The notes beneath the pieces were generated by a model. That model saw only the letters and a list, made by a program, of their open reading frames with translations. It was not told the DNA's origin and did not search any database. The position numbers were made by a program, and so were the translations under genes. 64,000 bases of DNA, from assembly GCA_002081555.1 (NCBI GenBank), contig MZNV01002762.1:1-64000 (forward strand), read 5' to 3'. Every line of letters starts with the position of its first letter. Within the stretch, counting starts at the first letter, position 1. Positions 47,886-59,816 of the stretch are shown piece after piece. The stretch is from Protostelium mycophagum (taxonomy: Eukaryota; Evosea; Variosea; Protosteliida; Protosteliaceae).

Positions 47886-50800
47886 ATGGAGGAAATGGAA
47901 GGTACGCGATTACTTTTAATGATGGATTCTTTTCTCATCATCAACAGGTTCAGAAGAGGAAAATCGAAGTATCGAAGATGGAATCGAAGAGGAAGATCAA
48001 ATAACTGAGGCAAATCATACGCAAGAACCGGAGAGTGAGTGATTCTTTGCAGAAGTGCGAACAAATACAATTTAATCATTTCAAAGGACAAGGATTCAGA
48101 TGGTGCACCGAACGAACACGGTGCGCTCCCTCCATAGAAATTTCCACAGACGGTTCAAAGGCATATCGCCCGGCCAATCAAGGCAAGAACCCGGCTGTTC
48201 TTGCTTCTGAGCCGCTCACCTCAGATCGTTCACATTTTCGTGTTCAAGTATGAATTTGATGTGATTATTAATAATTTATGAATGACCAGGTCACAAAGAT
48301 TGGTTCTTGGATTGGAATTGGTGCGATCGATTATTTCTTCTGATGATTATGCTAATGATGGCAGGGGTCGCTGATGAAGAATTTATTGTCGATGGTTCAG
48401 CGGTTTTGGGCAGCCAGGTATATCTTTCAAACATCATAATAGATCGAATCACAAATATAGAGATCATCTGAGGGAAAAACAACCTTTATTTATATTTGAA
48501 AGGTTTCAACCGCTGCAAATGGAAATTCACTTCCAAGTATCAATAGTTCATACTTCTGCCAAAGCTCTTCCAAAATTCGGATCGCTGGTGGAAAAACAAA
48601 AAAGGTGCCCTTTATTTTGTTGCAAGCGGAGATACTTTTGTCTGATTGTAGAGGGTCAAATAACATGTACAGGCCACCAGAGTGTCGACAAATGACATCA
48701 TCGATGTCGCTGTAGATTATGACTCAGGGAGCAGAAAATTAAAATTTTTCTACTGGCTGAACGAAACTTTGCAAGGCTGTGTCGACGTTTTTGTGGAGCC
48801 ATTCATCATTGCGAGACAAGCTTATCAAGCTGGGTACGTTCCGAGAACAGAAAATTCATGGAGATTGACGTGTCGACAGACTACAACCGGACGAACCCCA
48901 CCCAACTATCAATTTTAATGCCATATCATTGGATAATCTGAGGCTCTACCCTTGTGTCTGTTTGTCTGTTGGGTCTGCTGTGGCTTTCAAAAATGATGAT
49001 AAACCCCGATTGTATATGACCATAGAGAAAAAGGAGGTGAGTTCTACAACGAGAAATTTTTATAATTTATTTATGGATGCAGGTTGATCCTTGGCGGTGG
49101 GCCGTCACAAGTGACAAGAAGGCAACTACAATCGCCATTTCAAGGTAATTTTATAAAAAAATATTTCAGAAATTCCAAACGCCTCGGCCCTTCACGGTTA
49201 TTGCCGTGAATATCTCGTTAATATTTTCTTAGAGATGGATTAATCGCCACGCGTGTCAGCAGTGATTCGAGGAATCCATCTGTTTTTACGGCCCTACCAC
49301 TTACCAAAAGTAATCCACATTTTAGAGTCCAAATCACAAAATTAGGACAGTGGATTGGCATAGGTAATTTTTATTCATAAATTTTTCTGCACATCTCGTT
49401 GTAGATGCCACGTTTTCTGAGAAAATTCAGGCGTAGCTGATGCCAATTTTGTCCTTCAGGACAATGTCGTCTTGGGAAGTCAACAAGGATCCATCAACTC
49501 ATCCTACTTCTGCCAAAACACTTGTAAAATACGGATGTTTGATGAGGAGATGAAGGATGTCTCCAGGGTTTATGTCAACGATTTCCTAGATGTCCTCGTG
49601 GATTTCGAGAATGACAGTATCCTTTACGAAATTTCCACGAAATTTGAAGAGAATTCTTCCTTGACGAGTTGTAGATATATTTTATTGGCTGAATGAGAAA
49701 TTGCAAGGATATATTTCATGTAAAAATCACCACCTCATGGAGGGAGAATTATACCCCGTTGTGAATCTCTCTTCTCAAACCGAGGTAATTTCGCCCAAAT
49801 CTCGACGAGTTTTCTGTGACATTTCCCAGGTGATGTTGAGGGTTCATGACAAGCCAACACTGTATATGCCGATAGAGAGACCGAAGGAGCCTAAAAAATC
49901 ACTTGTATTGGAGTCAAAAGGTGGATCACTGCAAGGATTACAATATGTAATGAGCAGGGCAAGTCCAGGAGTGGTCCAAGATGCCAAAAATGACATGCTA
50001 TTCGCCGCTCTGCAAGGTGGGCACGACACTCGAAAAATAGACGAAATCTCAATGAAATTTCAGGTTACAAGAGCAAACTGAGGGAGCAGAACTATCATGA
50101 AGTACCACCAGAGACGAGAACTTTGATCTTACTAGCGCACACATTCGATAGAGATTGCTATTTTTACCACCTCCCCAGAGAGATTTTATTTTACATTTTT
50201 GAATTGGGTAATATTTCACCTTTTGGGATGTGGAGGCTGAGATTTCTGCAGGAGCGGTGCAATACCAACATTATGAGATAATCAAGTGGTTGGTGATCAA
50301 AGAGCAAGCTAATGTGGATGAGATCGTCGTCAACAGTTGTCATCATTATCCATTCACCATCGCGTGCGAGATTGGAAATATCGAGCTGTTGAAGTTGCTC
50401 ATCACACATGGCGCATCACTGGTATGTCTCGTTGTAGTGGACTTGAATACTCATCGAAATTTCAGGACGATATGAGAGGGCAGAAGGCGATATATGGTGC
50501 GGTCTCAGGATTGAGATCTGCGATAAGTGATTCAGACACACCACGCATCAAAAAATTTGTACAAGAGACATTTTTCCTCATCGAGGAACTTCACATCAAG
50601 CCTGATTTAGAGGTAATCACTACCCCTTTTCTTCACTATTGAACAACAAAAGGTGCTGGTTGCGGCATCACAATCGGGTGATGTATCTCTTGTGAAGCTG
50701 TTGGTAGAGAAACACGGAATCGTTCCTCGCCCTCCAGAAGGTATTTTTTCACCTCTCATGGCCGCCGCAAAGGAAGGGGACAAGGTCATTGTAGATTGTA

Positions 50801-51035
50801 CGTAAATTGAAATCCTGTCAACCTCATTCTTTTAGATCTTTTAGAACATGGTGCAGGGGAGAGTGTCATGCATAAATTCATGCAAAAAACAGCGCGAGAT
50901 TTTGCGAAATTGAGTGACCACCACGAAGTTGTAAAAATCCTAAAGAGGCAAGAGGACAAGAGATCCAAGCTGGGGAAAATGAAAAACTTTTTTTCCGTTT
51001 GGAAATTGAAGAACACGGAAACGGAAAAAAAATGA
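47886..51035 (+). CDS. Double-SPRY, ankyrin-repeat protein
   Basis: Starts MEEMEG, with an acidic second exon (SEEENRSIEDGIEEEDQIT). Two similar SPRY/B30.2-like units follow: unit 1 (about 48110-48920) has TKIGSWIGIGVADEEFIVDG, INSSYFCQSSSKIRI and KLKFFYWLNETLQGCVDVF; unit 2 (about 49080-49720) has TKLGQWIGIGVADANFVLQD, INSSYFCQNTCKIRMFDEE and FYWLNEKLQG. Then FYHLPREILFYIFEL (about 50160-50205) resembles an F-box-like or SOCS-like helix. The C-terminal part (about 50225-50950) has ankyrin repeats: YPFTIACEIGNIELLKLLIT, LVAASQSGDVSLVKLLVEKH, SPLMAAAKEGDKVIVDYLLE. The tail is basic. SPRY recognises peptides and ankyrins bind proteins, so a substrate adaptor for ubiquitination is a reasonable but unproven guess. 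Confidence 0.75.
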
Positions 51036-51154
51036 AGATATTGGTAAAGAGGTTACTGTTCACGATACAGAGTCAGATCTCAGGACCATCTGAGAATGTT
51101 TGACGAAATCAATGCGCATTATGAATGTAATGTGACCAATTTTACAGTGATGTA

Positions 51155-54100
51155 TTAGAATAAACCTGCATCTTTTTTGAGTGAATTCCTCTTCCACACC
51201 GGCATCGCTGCAAAATCGCTCTTCAAACATCCAAAAACTCTTTGAAATTCCGCTGTTGACAGGTATGTCTACAACGACTCAATTTTCGACGATCTACACC
51301 TCACTCACCTCTAAATATCCAGCGTCTAAATTTGGCGGTTTTGTTTGCAGTTCTTCGAGAGTATAACTCCTCGTCATCTCCTTGACTGTCTTTCTGACGT
51401 CTGAAAGTTCGCTGAGAGGTTGGTAGGTGCTCATTGGTGTGTTCGAATATCTCTTTTGTGATTTGGCATAATCCCATGCATGAAAGCAACTGCACAATTT
51501 AGTTTATCATTGAAATTGTTTTAAGGCTCTCAGTGTTTTTGATTGCGGTTTTTGCCTCAAAAATACATTCTGAAGCCGCAAACACCAAACATTTGACACA
51601 AATCCATTCTGTATTTGCAGGATCTGCCTCACCTCGTGAACTCTGGAGGCTCTGCCCTTGACAGGACCAATAAAATGTCCACTGCTGGCCTCTTTGTATT
51701 CTCTGCGTATTCGACCGCAGTTTCGTAGACTTTCTTTTCTTTTGCAGACTCTGCTTTACTGCCCTTCCACACAAAGATCTTCTCGTGCTTATCTAGTATG
51801 AACAAATCACGCTCTTCTAAATCCTCTTGGCTTGGGTCGAAAATAGCCGTGACCTGTACGGTAGTTAACGTGAGTTTTCGAGATTTTCTCGTGAAAATAT
51901 GGTTTACATCAAAGGAGCCAGTTCCATAGTGACAATGGAATAATTTGAAGGGGGGATAGGGTTTATCTGCGTAAGTGCATCTCCCGCCGATATTTTCCCA
52001 GAAGATTCTTGGTTCTTCTCCTTCATCTACAACGGTGTATGTACAATCTATTCCCTAAATTCCTTAATCTTATTAGATAAAGAGAACGTACTGGACGAAT
52101 TGTCTTTGCGATTTCTAAACATTTGTCGGCGGATTCTTTGAGGTGACTATTTTTCCCGATCCATAAATAGCACCCTTTTTCAGTGAAAATCGCAAAGACG
52201 TCATTCGTGTCAAGATGACCCGCCGATTCGCCCACGTGACCGGTAGTGTGCATCTACAACGTGTTAAAATTTTCTTCTAGGGGAGATTACCTGAATAATG
52301 CGAAGATTCTGCCCTGGTACTCCTCTCATCTGGTATAGCCATTGTTGTCTGGATGGCAGAGTTTTCCATGAATTTTCAAAAGATTCCTGATGACGTCACG
52401 ACATTTACGGAAAGGTCTAAGAAGTTACCGAGAAATGTCCTTGATGTATGATGATGCTTCCGCTATATATGCTCATGAAATGTTTTGGCTCTTTCTGTTG
52501 CGGAACTCGAATCTACAATCAATAAATAACCCATTCAGGTGAAATTTCAACGAAAACTCACTTGTACAGGTGCATTCGTGGCCATCTCGGTCGTGATGTC
52601 TCTTGTGATCAAGGCAGACCATCCCTTTTTTTTCTGTATAAAAAGTCAATATTCCGTAAACATCTTCCACATTGTGGGAAGAGGGCCCATATCTCATTCG
52701 CTTGTCTTTGTCTACGAAGCGGTGCGTTGCTTTTCAGGGATGTGTTACGAACATTTCAAAATTGGATACTCACATTGCTACTGCGGAGGCCTTGCCAGAA
52801 GTACAAGAGATGCTTGTCTTTTCCCTCCTTTGCAAGTGTTTTGCTGCCTTCGTATAACGCTTTGGGAGCTTCTTTATAACTATACAAAGCGATGTAGCTG
52901 TCATTATTGAAGAAATGACCCCTCATATTGTATTCCGTCTGTTTGGAGTCTGCGTCGACATACCACATCTGTCAAAGGTGTCATGGTGACGTCATTAATT
53001 ATGAAATTTCGACGAAATCTCACCTGTAAATCGGCTCGGCCGTTATCGTAGTTGGGCTCTGCAGGTTCAGCAACAGGGTGCAACATCTGTGAAATTCGAA
53101 AAGTCTCTTCCTTTTTTCCCGCCACATTTGTCCCCGCCTCCACGATTTTGGTCTGTATGGGCAAGTCATCCTGAGGTTATCAGTTCAATCCCTTCCACCG
53201 ACTCGTTTCTCACTTTGAAGTTCCAGAACTTTTCTTTGAAGAGGATGGTCTCGGCACCGTCCATTTCTCTCGACATGTGGGCCCAACTTGGCCTGTCTTT
53301 ACGCTGTTGTAGGTCTTTCCAAGCTTTCTCAGCCATCCTAAAATACTCAGGAATATTCTTAGAGTTTTCATGGAATTTTCCCGACTCACTTCCTGTCACG
53401 GGGTTCTGACTCTCTTCCACACCATAAAAATAGCTGCGAAAATTTATCGAAAATTCACCAGGTCAATCTACAACGAGTCATACCTCATTTCGGCAGTCCA
53501 GTATAAACATGCCCTGGTGATCCAACAGATCTTGAGACAATTTGACGTCTTGTAGGGGTCGTAATGATACCTTAGGTCCTGGCACGACCCTATAAACCCT
53601 GTCATTATCACATTCACAAGACATCATACTCACTTGTACATCATATCTCCAAACTCGCCGCGATCGGCGATCTGAAAACATTAAAGATGATTTGTATATG
53701 ATCTATATTTAGATCTCTTTCACTGTCGTACTGAAAGTCAACTTTCAAGTGGAACAACAGAATCGGTTTACCTCGTCTTGACCACCGGCCTCTTGAGAAG
53801 CTATTTTGTATGGTGTTTTTCCTTCAACTCCCAACAGTTCCCAGAATTTCAACACGTTTCTGTCGGTACCATCTCTTTGGTCCATTGTGATGACGTGTCC
53901 TCTCGTCATCATCTCTTTCACATTCATCCTCCTCGCAATATCTCCGGCCTTCGCTCTACAACGAGTCATAAACAGAAATGGTTGTAGATCACGAAGAAGG
54001 GCAGGGAAAATACTGCCGCGTTGTAGATCGAATCTTCTGACCTCTCTAGCAAGGATGCCTGAGCACCGTTCCATACGTAAATGGTGTCACCATCAATCAA

Positions 54101-56532
54101 TAAAAAGCTGTCTCCCTCGTTTAAACTCTTGATGGAGCATTGCACCGCCCTCACACTGACCTTCCGTTTTCCTATGAAATTTATTACTGAATTTTTTTTC
54201 ACATTCAAAAATTTTTTTCACATTCAAAAACTTTTTTCACTTTCAAAAACTTTTTTCACTTTCAGAATTTTTTCACTATCAAAATTTTTTTAAAAATTTC
54301 AAATCAAGAGCAATTGAACAATTCAAGATAAAAAGAACGAAAATTCACCTTTGAGTTGGATCAATCTCGGAACTTTCTTGGAACTTCTGGAGGTAATTTC
54401 ATCCATGGAACGTAATCTGACCATATCCGACGCAATAAATTCTGCCTGTTTGGCTCTCACATTCGCGATCCCTTGAGCTTCTATCGGCTGTTACCGTGTG
54501 AGATTCACGTTAAGAAAGGTGGTAATACTGAAAATCACCTCTTTCTGCTCGATCATGGCTTGATTCTCTCTATAAATAGTCAAAAAAATTAATTTGAAAT
54601 TGTAGATTTTTTCATTTTTTAAAATCAAATTTACCGAAAAATTTGTGAAATTTCACCTCAGTTTTTTCATGTTGGATGGAGCTTTCCTCCCTGAGGGCCC
54701 AGCCACTCTTCCCTTTGCGACTGTGGGAGGTATATTGAGACCCGTCTTCTTGACTTCTGAGGCAAAGGGCACCTCTTTCTTCAGTGGTGTTCCCGCGCTT
54801 TTTTCTTTTGATATTTGAACTTCCACAATGGCTGGGGATTTTGAAATTTTGACGGGTGTATGTGAAGTACCGTTAGACAGCCTTTTGGTTGGGATTGTAG
54901 AGGCAGTTGTAGATACTCGAGGCGAGATATTTTTAACCTGTGTTTTGACCCCCTTGGAATTTTCTTGCATTTTTCCGGGAATATTCTTAGAAACGTCTTG
55001 TCTCGGCGAAACCTTGGCTTGTGTCGTACCTTTGATTTCTGTTGTTTTGACGGGATTCACGATTTTTGCCTTCACTTCGTTTGGAATAATTTTAGCTTTA
55101 CTGACAGCCACGCCACGAGGGGATACCAACGTTGTAGTAGGCCTTGGTGTTGTTATCGTTGTAGATCTAGGTGAGACTGGGACCAATTGATTGGGCAGGG
55201 GGATATTTGGAGATATTCTTTCCTTCGGCTTGGTGACTGTGGTGGTCCTCGTTGTAGTTGAAGTCGCCTTTGGAGGCGCCAAAGTCTTTCGGGTTGTCGG
55301 CGCGGGAATTTTCTGTGAAGTTCGCGGTGTAGATGTGGGGATATTTTGTGTTGTAGATGAGGTGATCTCAGCTTTCCCATTGGATGATGAGGATGTGACG
55401 GAAGAAGAGTGAGTTCGGGGAGATATCTTAGTTGTCGTAACGACAGAACCGGGAAGACGAGGGGTTACCTTTGATGACGTCGTACTTCTTGGCGTCACCT
55501 TATTTTCCGTTAAGACAGCTGATCACTTCTCATCTTCAAATTATTTATTGGCAGATTTTTAGTCTGTGAACAAAAACTCTTTTAGAAATGATTTTTTATA
55601 ATTTAATAGTTGTCATTATAATGAATTTTCACCTTTGGTTTGGTGTCATTAGTTACTGTGCTGAGATCGATACCGGGTACGACCCTTTTCCCTGCCTCTT
55701 TTTTTGCTGTCGCCGCGACCTGCATTTTGACCGCCGCGGCTCTCTGTACACTGGCTGTTGTAGTTCTCGGTGTGATTCCCCCCGACTTGACGCTGGGGGC
55801 GGTACGGGGTGAAATTTTGGCGCGCGGAGACTCTGGTGAGTCTGCCAAGAGGAGAGCTTGTTCTAAGACAGAAGGTGGTACCTTTCGAAATCATGATGGT
55901 GTTGATTGAAATGAAAGAGTTGACTCTTTCACCTTGATCTGAGAGACTGGTGCTCTGAGAGATTTGATGGGGCTAATGGTTGGTTGTGATTTAGGAAGTG
56001 CTTTTCCATTTTCTTTTTCGCTCTTTGGGACCTTGGTTGTGTCCGCACCATTCAGCGTTCCTACATTTTTTAAGACAAAACCTAGAATAAGACGGTAGAA
56101 GATGTGAAATGACAAGGTCGGATCGAAAGAAGGGCTCACTGGAAGGTTTTTGACCAGCGATCGGCAGCTTTCCATCCTGCAACGTGTCATTCTTCTTGCA
56201 TTAACAATCACGATGATCCTACACGCTTTACGACGGATTTTCCTCCAACCGCCGAGGGAATCTTAGTTGTCTGTGAGCTCATTAAACATCGATGGTTCCG
56301 GTGTTGTGTGTCAAACTTTTTCACAAACTCGAAAGGCGGGAAAATTTGAATTTAAAAAATGACATCGGCGCTTATTACGTACTCTTTTTGCGGACTTATT
56401 AAAGAAACAGCCAGCCTGATTTAGTGCAATAAGTTGTGATTGTATATTTCCTGCCAATTCCTTTCTCATTGGACACTGATCATCTACAAACCATTCTCTC
56501 TGGGGACACAAAAGAGTTCCTGAATAATTCAT
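51155..56532 (-). CDS. Supervillin-like protein: disordered N-terminus, gelsolin repeats G2-G6, villin headpiece
   Basis: Start is either 56532 (MNYSGTLLCPQREWFVDDQC, joined by an in-frame intron) or the internal ATG at 56282 (MSSQTTKIPSAVGGKS). About 500 residues of Ser/Thr/Pro/Lys-rich disorder with SPR words follow (PRAKISPRTAPSVKSGG, ISPRTHSSSVTSSSSNG). The first gelsolin unit is G2-like (PRLIQLKGKRKVSVRAVQCS; FLLIDGDTIYVWNGAQ; about 54370-53750), then G3 (DRPSWAHMSREMDGAETILF), G4 (YNMRGHFFNNDSYIALYSYK), G5 (LDTNDVFAIFTEKGCYLWIG) and G6 (FDPSQEDLEERDLFILDKHE, EKIFVWKGSKAESAKEKKVY). The C-terminus is a full headpiece (SYTLEELQTKPPNLDAGYLE; then FQRVFGCLKSDFAAMP, VWKRNSLKKDAGLF). G1 is absent. 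Actin bundling and cortex-membrane linkage are expected from the family. Confidence 0.85.
54191..54290. repeat. Tandem ttttttcactttcaaaaac repeat in a supervillin intron
   Basis: Five imperfect copies of an 18-20-bp unit (ttttttcacattcaaaaa, ttttttcactttcaaaaac, ttttttcactttcagaa and variants) fill this intron. It is an ordinary microsatellite-like array. Confidence 0.85.
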
Positions 56533-56625
56533 CTTCCCTTTCTAAACAATGTCACACTTAGGATTGTATATAATGAGGATGTAGGAGATGAACAGTTTGC
56601 TTCAAAACCAATAATCTGCATAGCA

Positions 56626-57864
56626 TCACAACATGAGAATATCGTATTTATTTACGTTCCTGATCACACAAAGTCCCTTCCTCTGTTTGTCATCCCTGAA
56701 TTTTAAAACTTGCCCATCTGTACTGTCCACCCACTCCTTTTCTCCACCGTTCAAAGTGACCCACCCATCACCTATGTAACAGTCATCATAGAAAATAATA
56801 TTCTGAGGCACACCGTTCAGAATTCGGTCTATATTGTTGGTATTGTCACAGACATATTCGACGTTTTGTCTTGAGTATCTCAGTTCGAAACCCACCCTGA
56901 GGATCTGAAACAGTTAGATTGATCTCGTTTTACATCGCTCACCTTACCGTTGGTGTTTAAATCAGCGATCATCCAAGCGCCAAAGACCTGCTCTTCAAAT
57001 GCCCATCCAGCGTCTCCGAATTTGTTCTTATATATGTTTCTCTGTCTATCTGGCACGAAATACTTGGTTGGTGTCTGTTTATCTAATCCCTCTCTTGTGA
57101 TACGGACGTGGCACAGTTCGTGAGATATAACGGTGGTGAGAAGGAGCTTTCGTGTATTGTCCCATGTCGGCTCAATGCTTGGACACATCTGATGCATCAG
57201 CGATCATCCTCGACAATCATCGCTGATCACCTTCTGATTGATGAAAATTACAGTTTCCAGACCGGTTCTTCGTATGTGTTTGCTGGCAATGTCGCCCAAA
57301 TCTACAAGGTACACTTGTAAGTCTAAACCGCTCAGGTTTTTGCCTTCTGAAGGGGCAGACCTCGCTTCATTTTTGTACATCTCTTGCAGCAGATCGGTCC
57401 AGAAAACCCTTCCTCTTGTCTGTACTAAATGTCAGAGATGGCAAAGTGGAACCAAGAGAGCGTACCGACTGGTGCCTCTCCACCGCCAATTCTACACACT
57501 CACGGATGTGCCTCTCTGTCTCTTCAGACACCGGCGTCTCGTCTCCAAATGGAAATGTATCTTTAGATCCAGGAACAGCTCTCGCTCTTTTTATGAAAGA
57601 CACAGTCACCTACATCTCGTCATATGGATGAGCGCTGATGTGTGTCACTTGGGCGATGGGGGCTTCATCTGTTCTCAAAGGGGTGTTAACTGTACTCTTA
57701 ATCCTTTTAGCTGGGGGCGTCGTCTCTTGATTACACTGGGATTTCAACTCTCCCTTTGTCTGTAGGGGATCATTTATATTAACATCGTTAGTTCTAACCT
57801 TTTTCGTATCTTCTTGTTGTGTTCTGCGTGATCTTCCCGTAATTCTGTATGATTTGGTAGTCAT
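56626..57864 (-). CDS. Protein with an HExxH zinc-peptidase-like motif, family unknown
   Basis: Start at 57864 (MTTKSYRITGRSRRTQQED), a Lys/Arg/Thr-rich head with bipartite basic clusters (PAKRIKSTVNTP), then SFIKRARAVPGSKDTFPFG and HIRECVELAVERHQSVRSLG. Near 57135-57110 the sequence is LLLTTVISHELCHVRITREG, an HExxH helix (HELCH) as in zinc metallopeptidases. Later exons contain DAGWAFEEQVFGAWMIADLN and a beta-rich end (FELRYSRQNVEYVCDNTNN; GDGWVTLNGGEKEWVDSTD). The downstream Glu-containing helix (WAFEEQVFG) could supply a third zinc ligand. No signal peptide. Protease activity is inferred from the motif only. Confidence 0.55.
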
Positions 57865-58133
57865 CACCTTCGGACAACTCTTACATCTTTAGAGCTTGCG
57901 GGTATTTTCTCTCCATCGCCTCTTGTCATCTTTGTGTCTCTTGTTCCTGTTGTGGTCGCTTGTTGGTTTCTGTTTTGCGGTATTTTCACAAAGACACTGA
58001 AATATGCGAATTTGAAGGCAAAACACCAAACGTAGGGTGATGACCATTTAGTTCTTTCTGTGGTTGTTCGGTGCCAAAAAGTGCTCGAGGGCCGAGTAAG
58101 CACTGCTACTCTGCGACATCACCCAAAAATCAG

Positions 58134-59816
58134 TTACCACTCTTCGAGAATCAGATACCGTGCAAAGAGGTCAAAGATGTGTCGTAAACATTCTTCATAA
58201 AATTGTAATAATTTATGGATCATTTTTAAGCTATGGTGGCCGTTGTAGTGATGTCGACATCGTGAACACCAGAGGATCCCCCTGAGGTAGAAGTATCTAC
58301 TAAACCTGGAGCGCATCAGTGATCTAACATCATCGTCATGTTGGCTTGACTCACTCATTCGGAACCAAGACGAAAACTTTGTGATTGGCATGTAGATTTC
58401 TAAAATGACAAATGAGACGATGATGCGAATGACAAAAGTGATCCACGTCCTCAAGATGATGCTCTGGCTCGTCACTTTGATCGTCTGAATGACGTCATCA
58501 CATTGAAATTTCGAATGAAACTAACCGAATTGATGATGAGCTGCTGTACAGAGGCGACGATGGACAGAATCAATATGATCACCATCTTTATGGTAATCTA
58601 CAACGAGTCAATTTTCATCGAAATTTCACAATTTCTCACCAGCCGGATGTTCTTTGCGGTGGCTTGAGGCATGACGTGTATCAATCTGTATCCATAGATG
58701 CAGAAGGCGATGCCAAAACCGAGCCAGACAACAGAATAGTAGGCTGGTGTAAAGATAAACCAGACTTGGTATCCTTGGGGATCGGTGATTGTCTTATTTC
58801 CCACTACCTAGATCTCTATAAACACACCGTTGTAGATGAATAACTCTCATTGTAGATCGAAATGCTAAAGATTCTCGTTTCGAAAGTTCTAAATATAGAA
58901 TTTCATCATATTTATCCGTTGTAGATTGTCGAAATTGTAGATAATGAAATGTTTACTCACTCTAGCAATCCATACGAGAAGAGAGAGCCCACTGGTGATG
59001 ATGAAGGGGATCTTGAATCTCTGAATGAATGTGAGGTTCTCCATGATCTCTTCGATCGTCAGTTCTGTGGACATGTTTGAGTTCACTTTTTTCATCATCT
59101 CCCTCGATCTCATCGTCTTCATCGTGACTCTGTATAATTCTGCCCTGAAAGAAGGTCAAAACGAAAGCTGTTTTTAATGTGGTGTACTTACCAGTCTAAT
59201 AAAATTCCGCAAAACACTAAGACGAAAAGCCAGTCGATGAAGTAATAAATACCGTGGTAGACGAGTACCGGCATGATGTCATATACACCCCAGTAATCCA
59301 AGACAGAAAGTATTAGCTGCACTGCGATGATCAGTGTCTGTTGATAATCTCAGATTACTCTTGGATACTCACGCAAGGAGATGAAGCCGATTAGAGCTAA
59401 AGAGAGCATCACGACGGGTTGCTTCTTGTTTCCGACCTTGGTTGGTGTATACTTGATCTCTAAGAAGATCCTCCAGGAGGTAAGACACAGCAAAATGAAG
59501 CTGAAAATGGCGGTGATCACTCTGAGAATAATGATGTCTTTGGAGTCATCGTCTAACACGGCTGCGGGTGTTAAAAGTGCCAAGATGACATTTCGGGCTC
59601 ACTTTTGATACAAGAGTTTGGCACCTTTGTTCCATTAATGGTTGGACTGATACGCCTGCTAATGGTCAGTAAAGTCTCTCTTCAAGTAGTTGCTCACCCT
59701 GGAAAGCATCTACATGCACCTGTATTCATACACACTCCATATCCTCCACAATCTGTACAAGCGGCCGACACGATGGAGGTAAAAGAAAGGGCGATTAGTA
59801 CAATGATCTTATTCAT
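58134..59816 (-). CDS. Multipass membrane protein with Cys-rich ectodomain, receptor-like
   Basis: Start at 59816 gives a signal peptide (MNKIIVLIALSFTSIVSAAC) followed by an EGF-like Cys cluster (CTDCGGYGVCMNTGACRC). Membrane helices follow: RVITAIFSFILLCLTSWRIF, PVVMLSLALIGFISL, IIAVQLILSVLDYWGVY, FIDWLFVLVFCGILL, FIITSGLSLLVWIAR, YYSVVWLGFGIAFCIYGYRL, IKMVIILILSIVASVQQLII and WITFVIRIIVSFVILEIYM, about seven to eight. A charged cytosolic loop (MRSREMMKKVNSNMSTELT) lies between helices. The topology recalls seven-helix receptors such as the TOM1/GPR137 group, but no diagnostic motif was seen. The 3' end is uncertain: several in-frame stops between 58240 and 58134 depend on the last splice. 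Confidence 0.6.

Noticed and set aside
54828-55412. Plus-strand hydrophobic frames opposite the supervillin N-terminus
   Set aside because: Antisense shadows of the Thr/Pro-rich coding exon.
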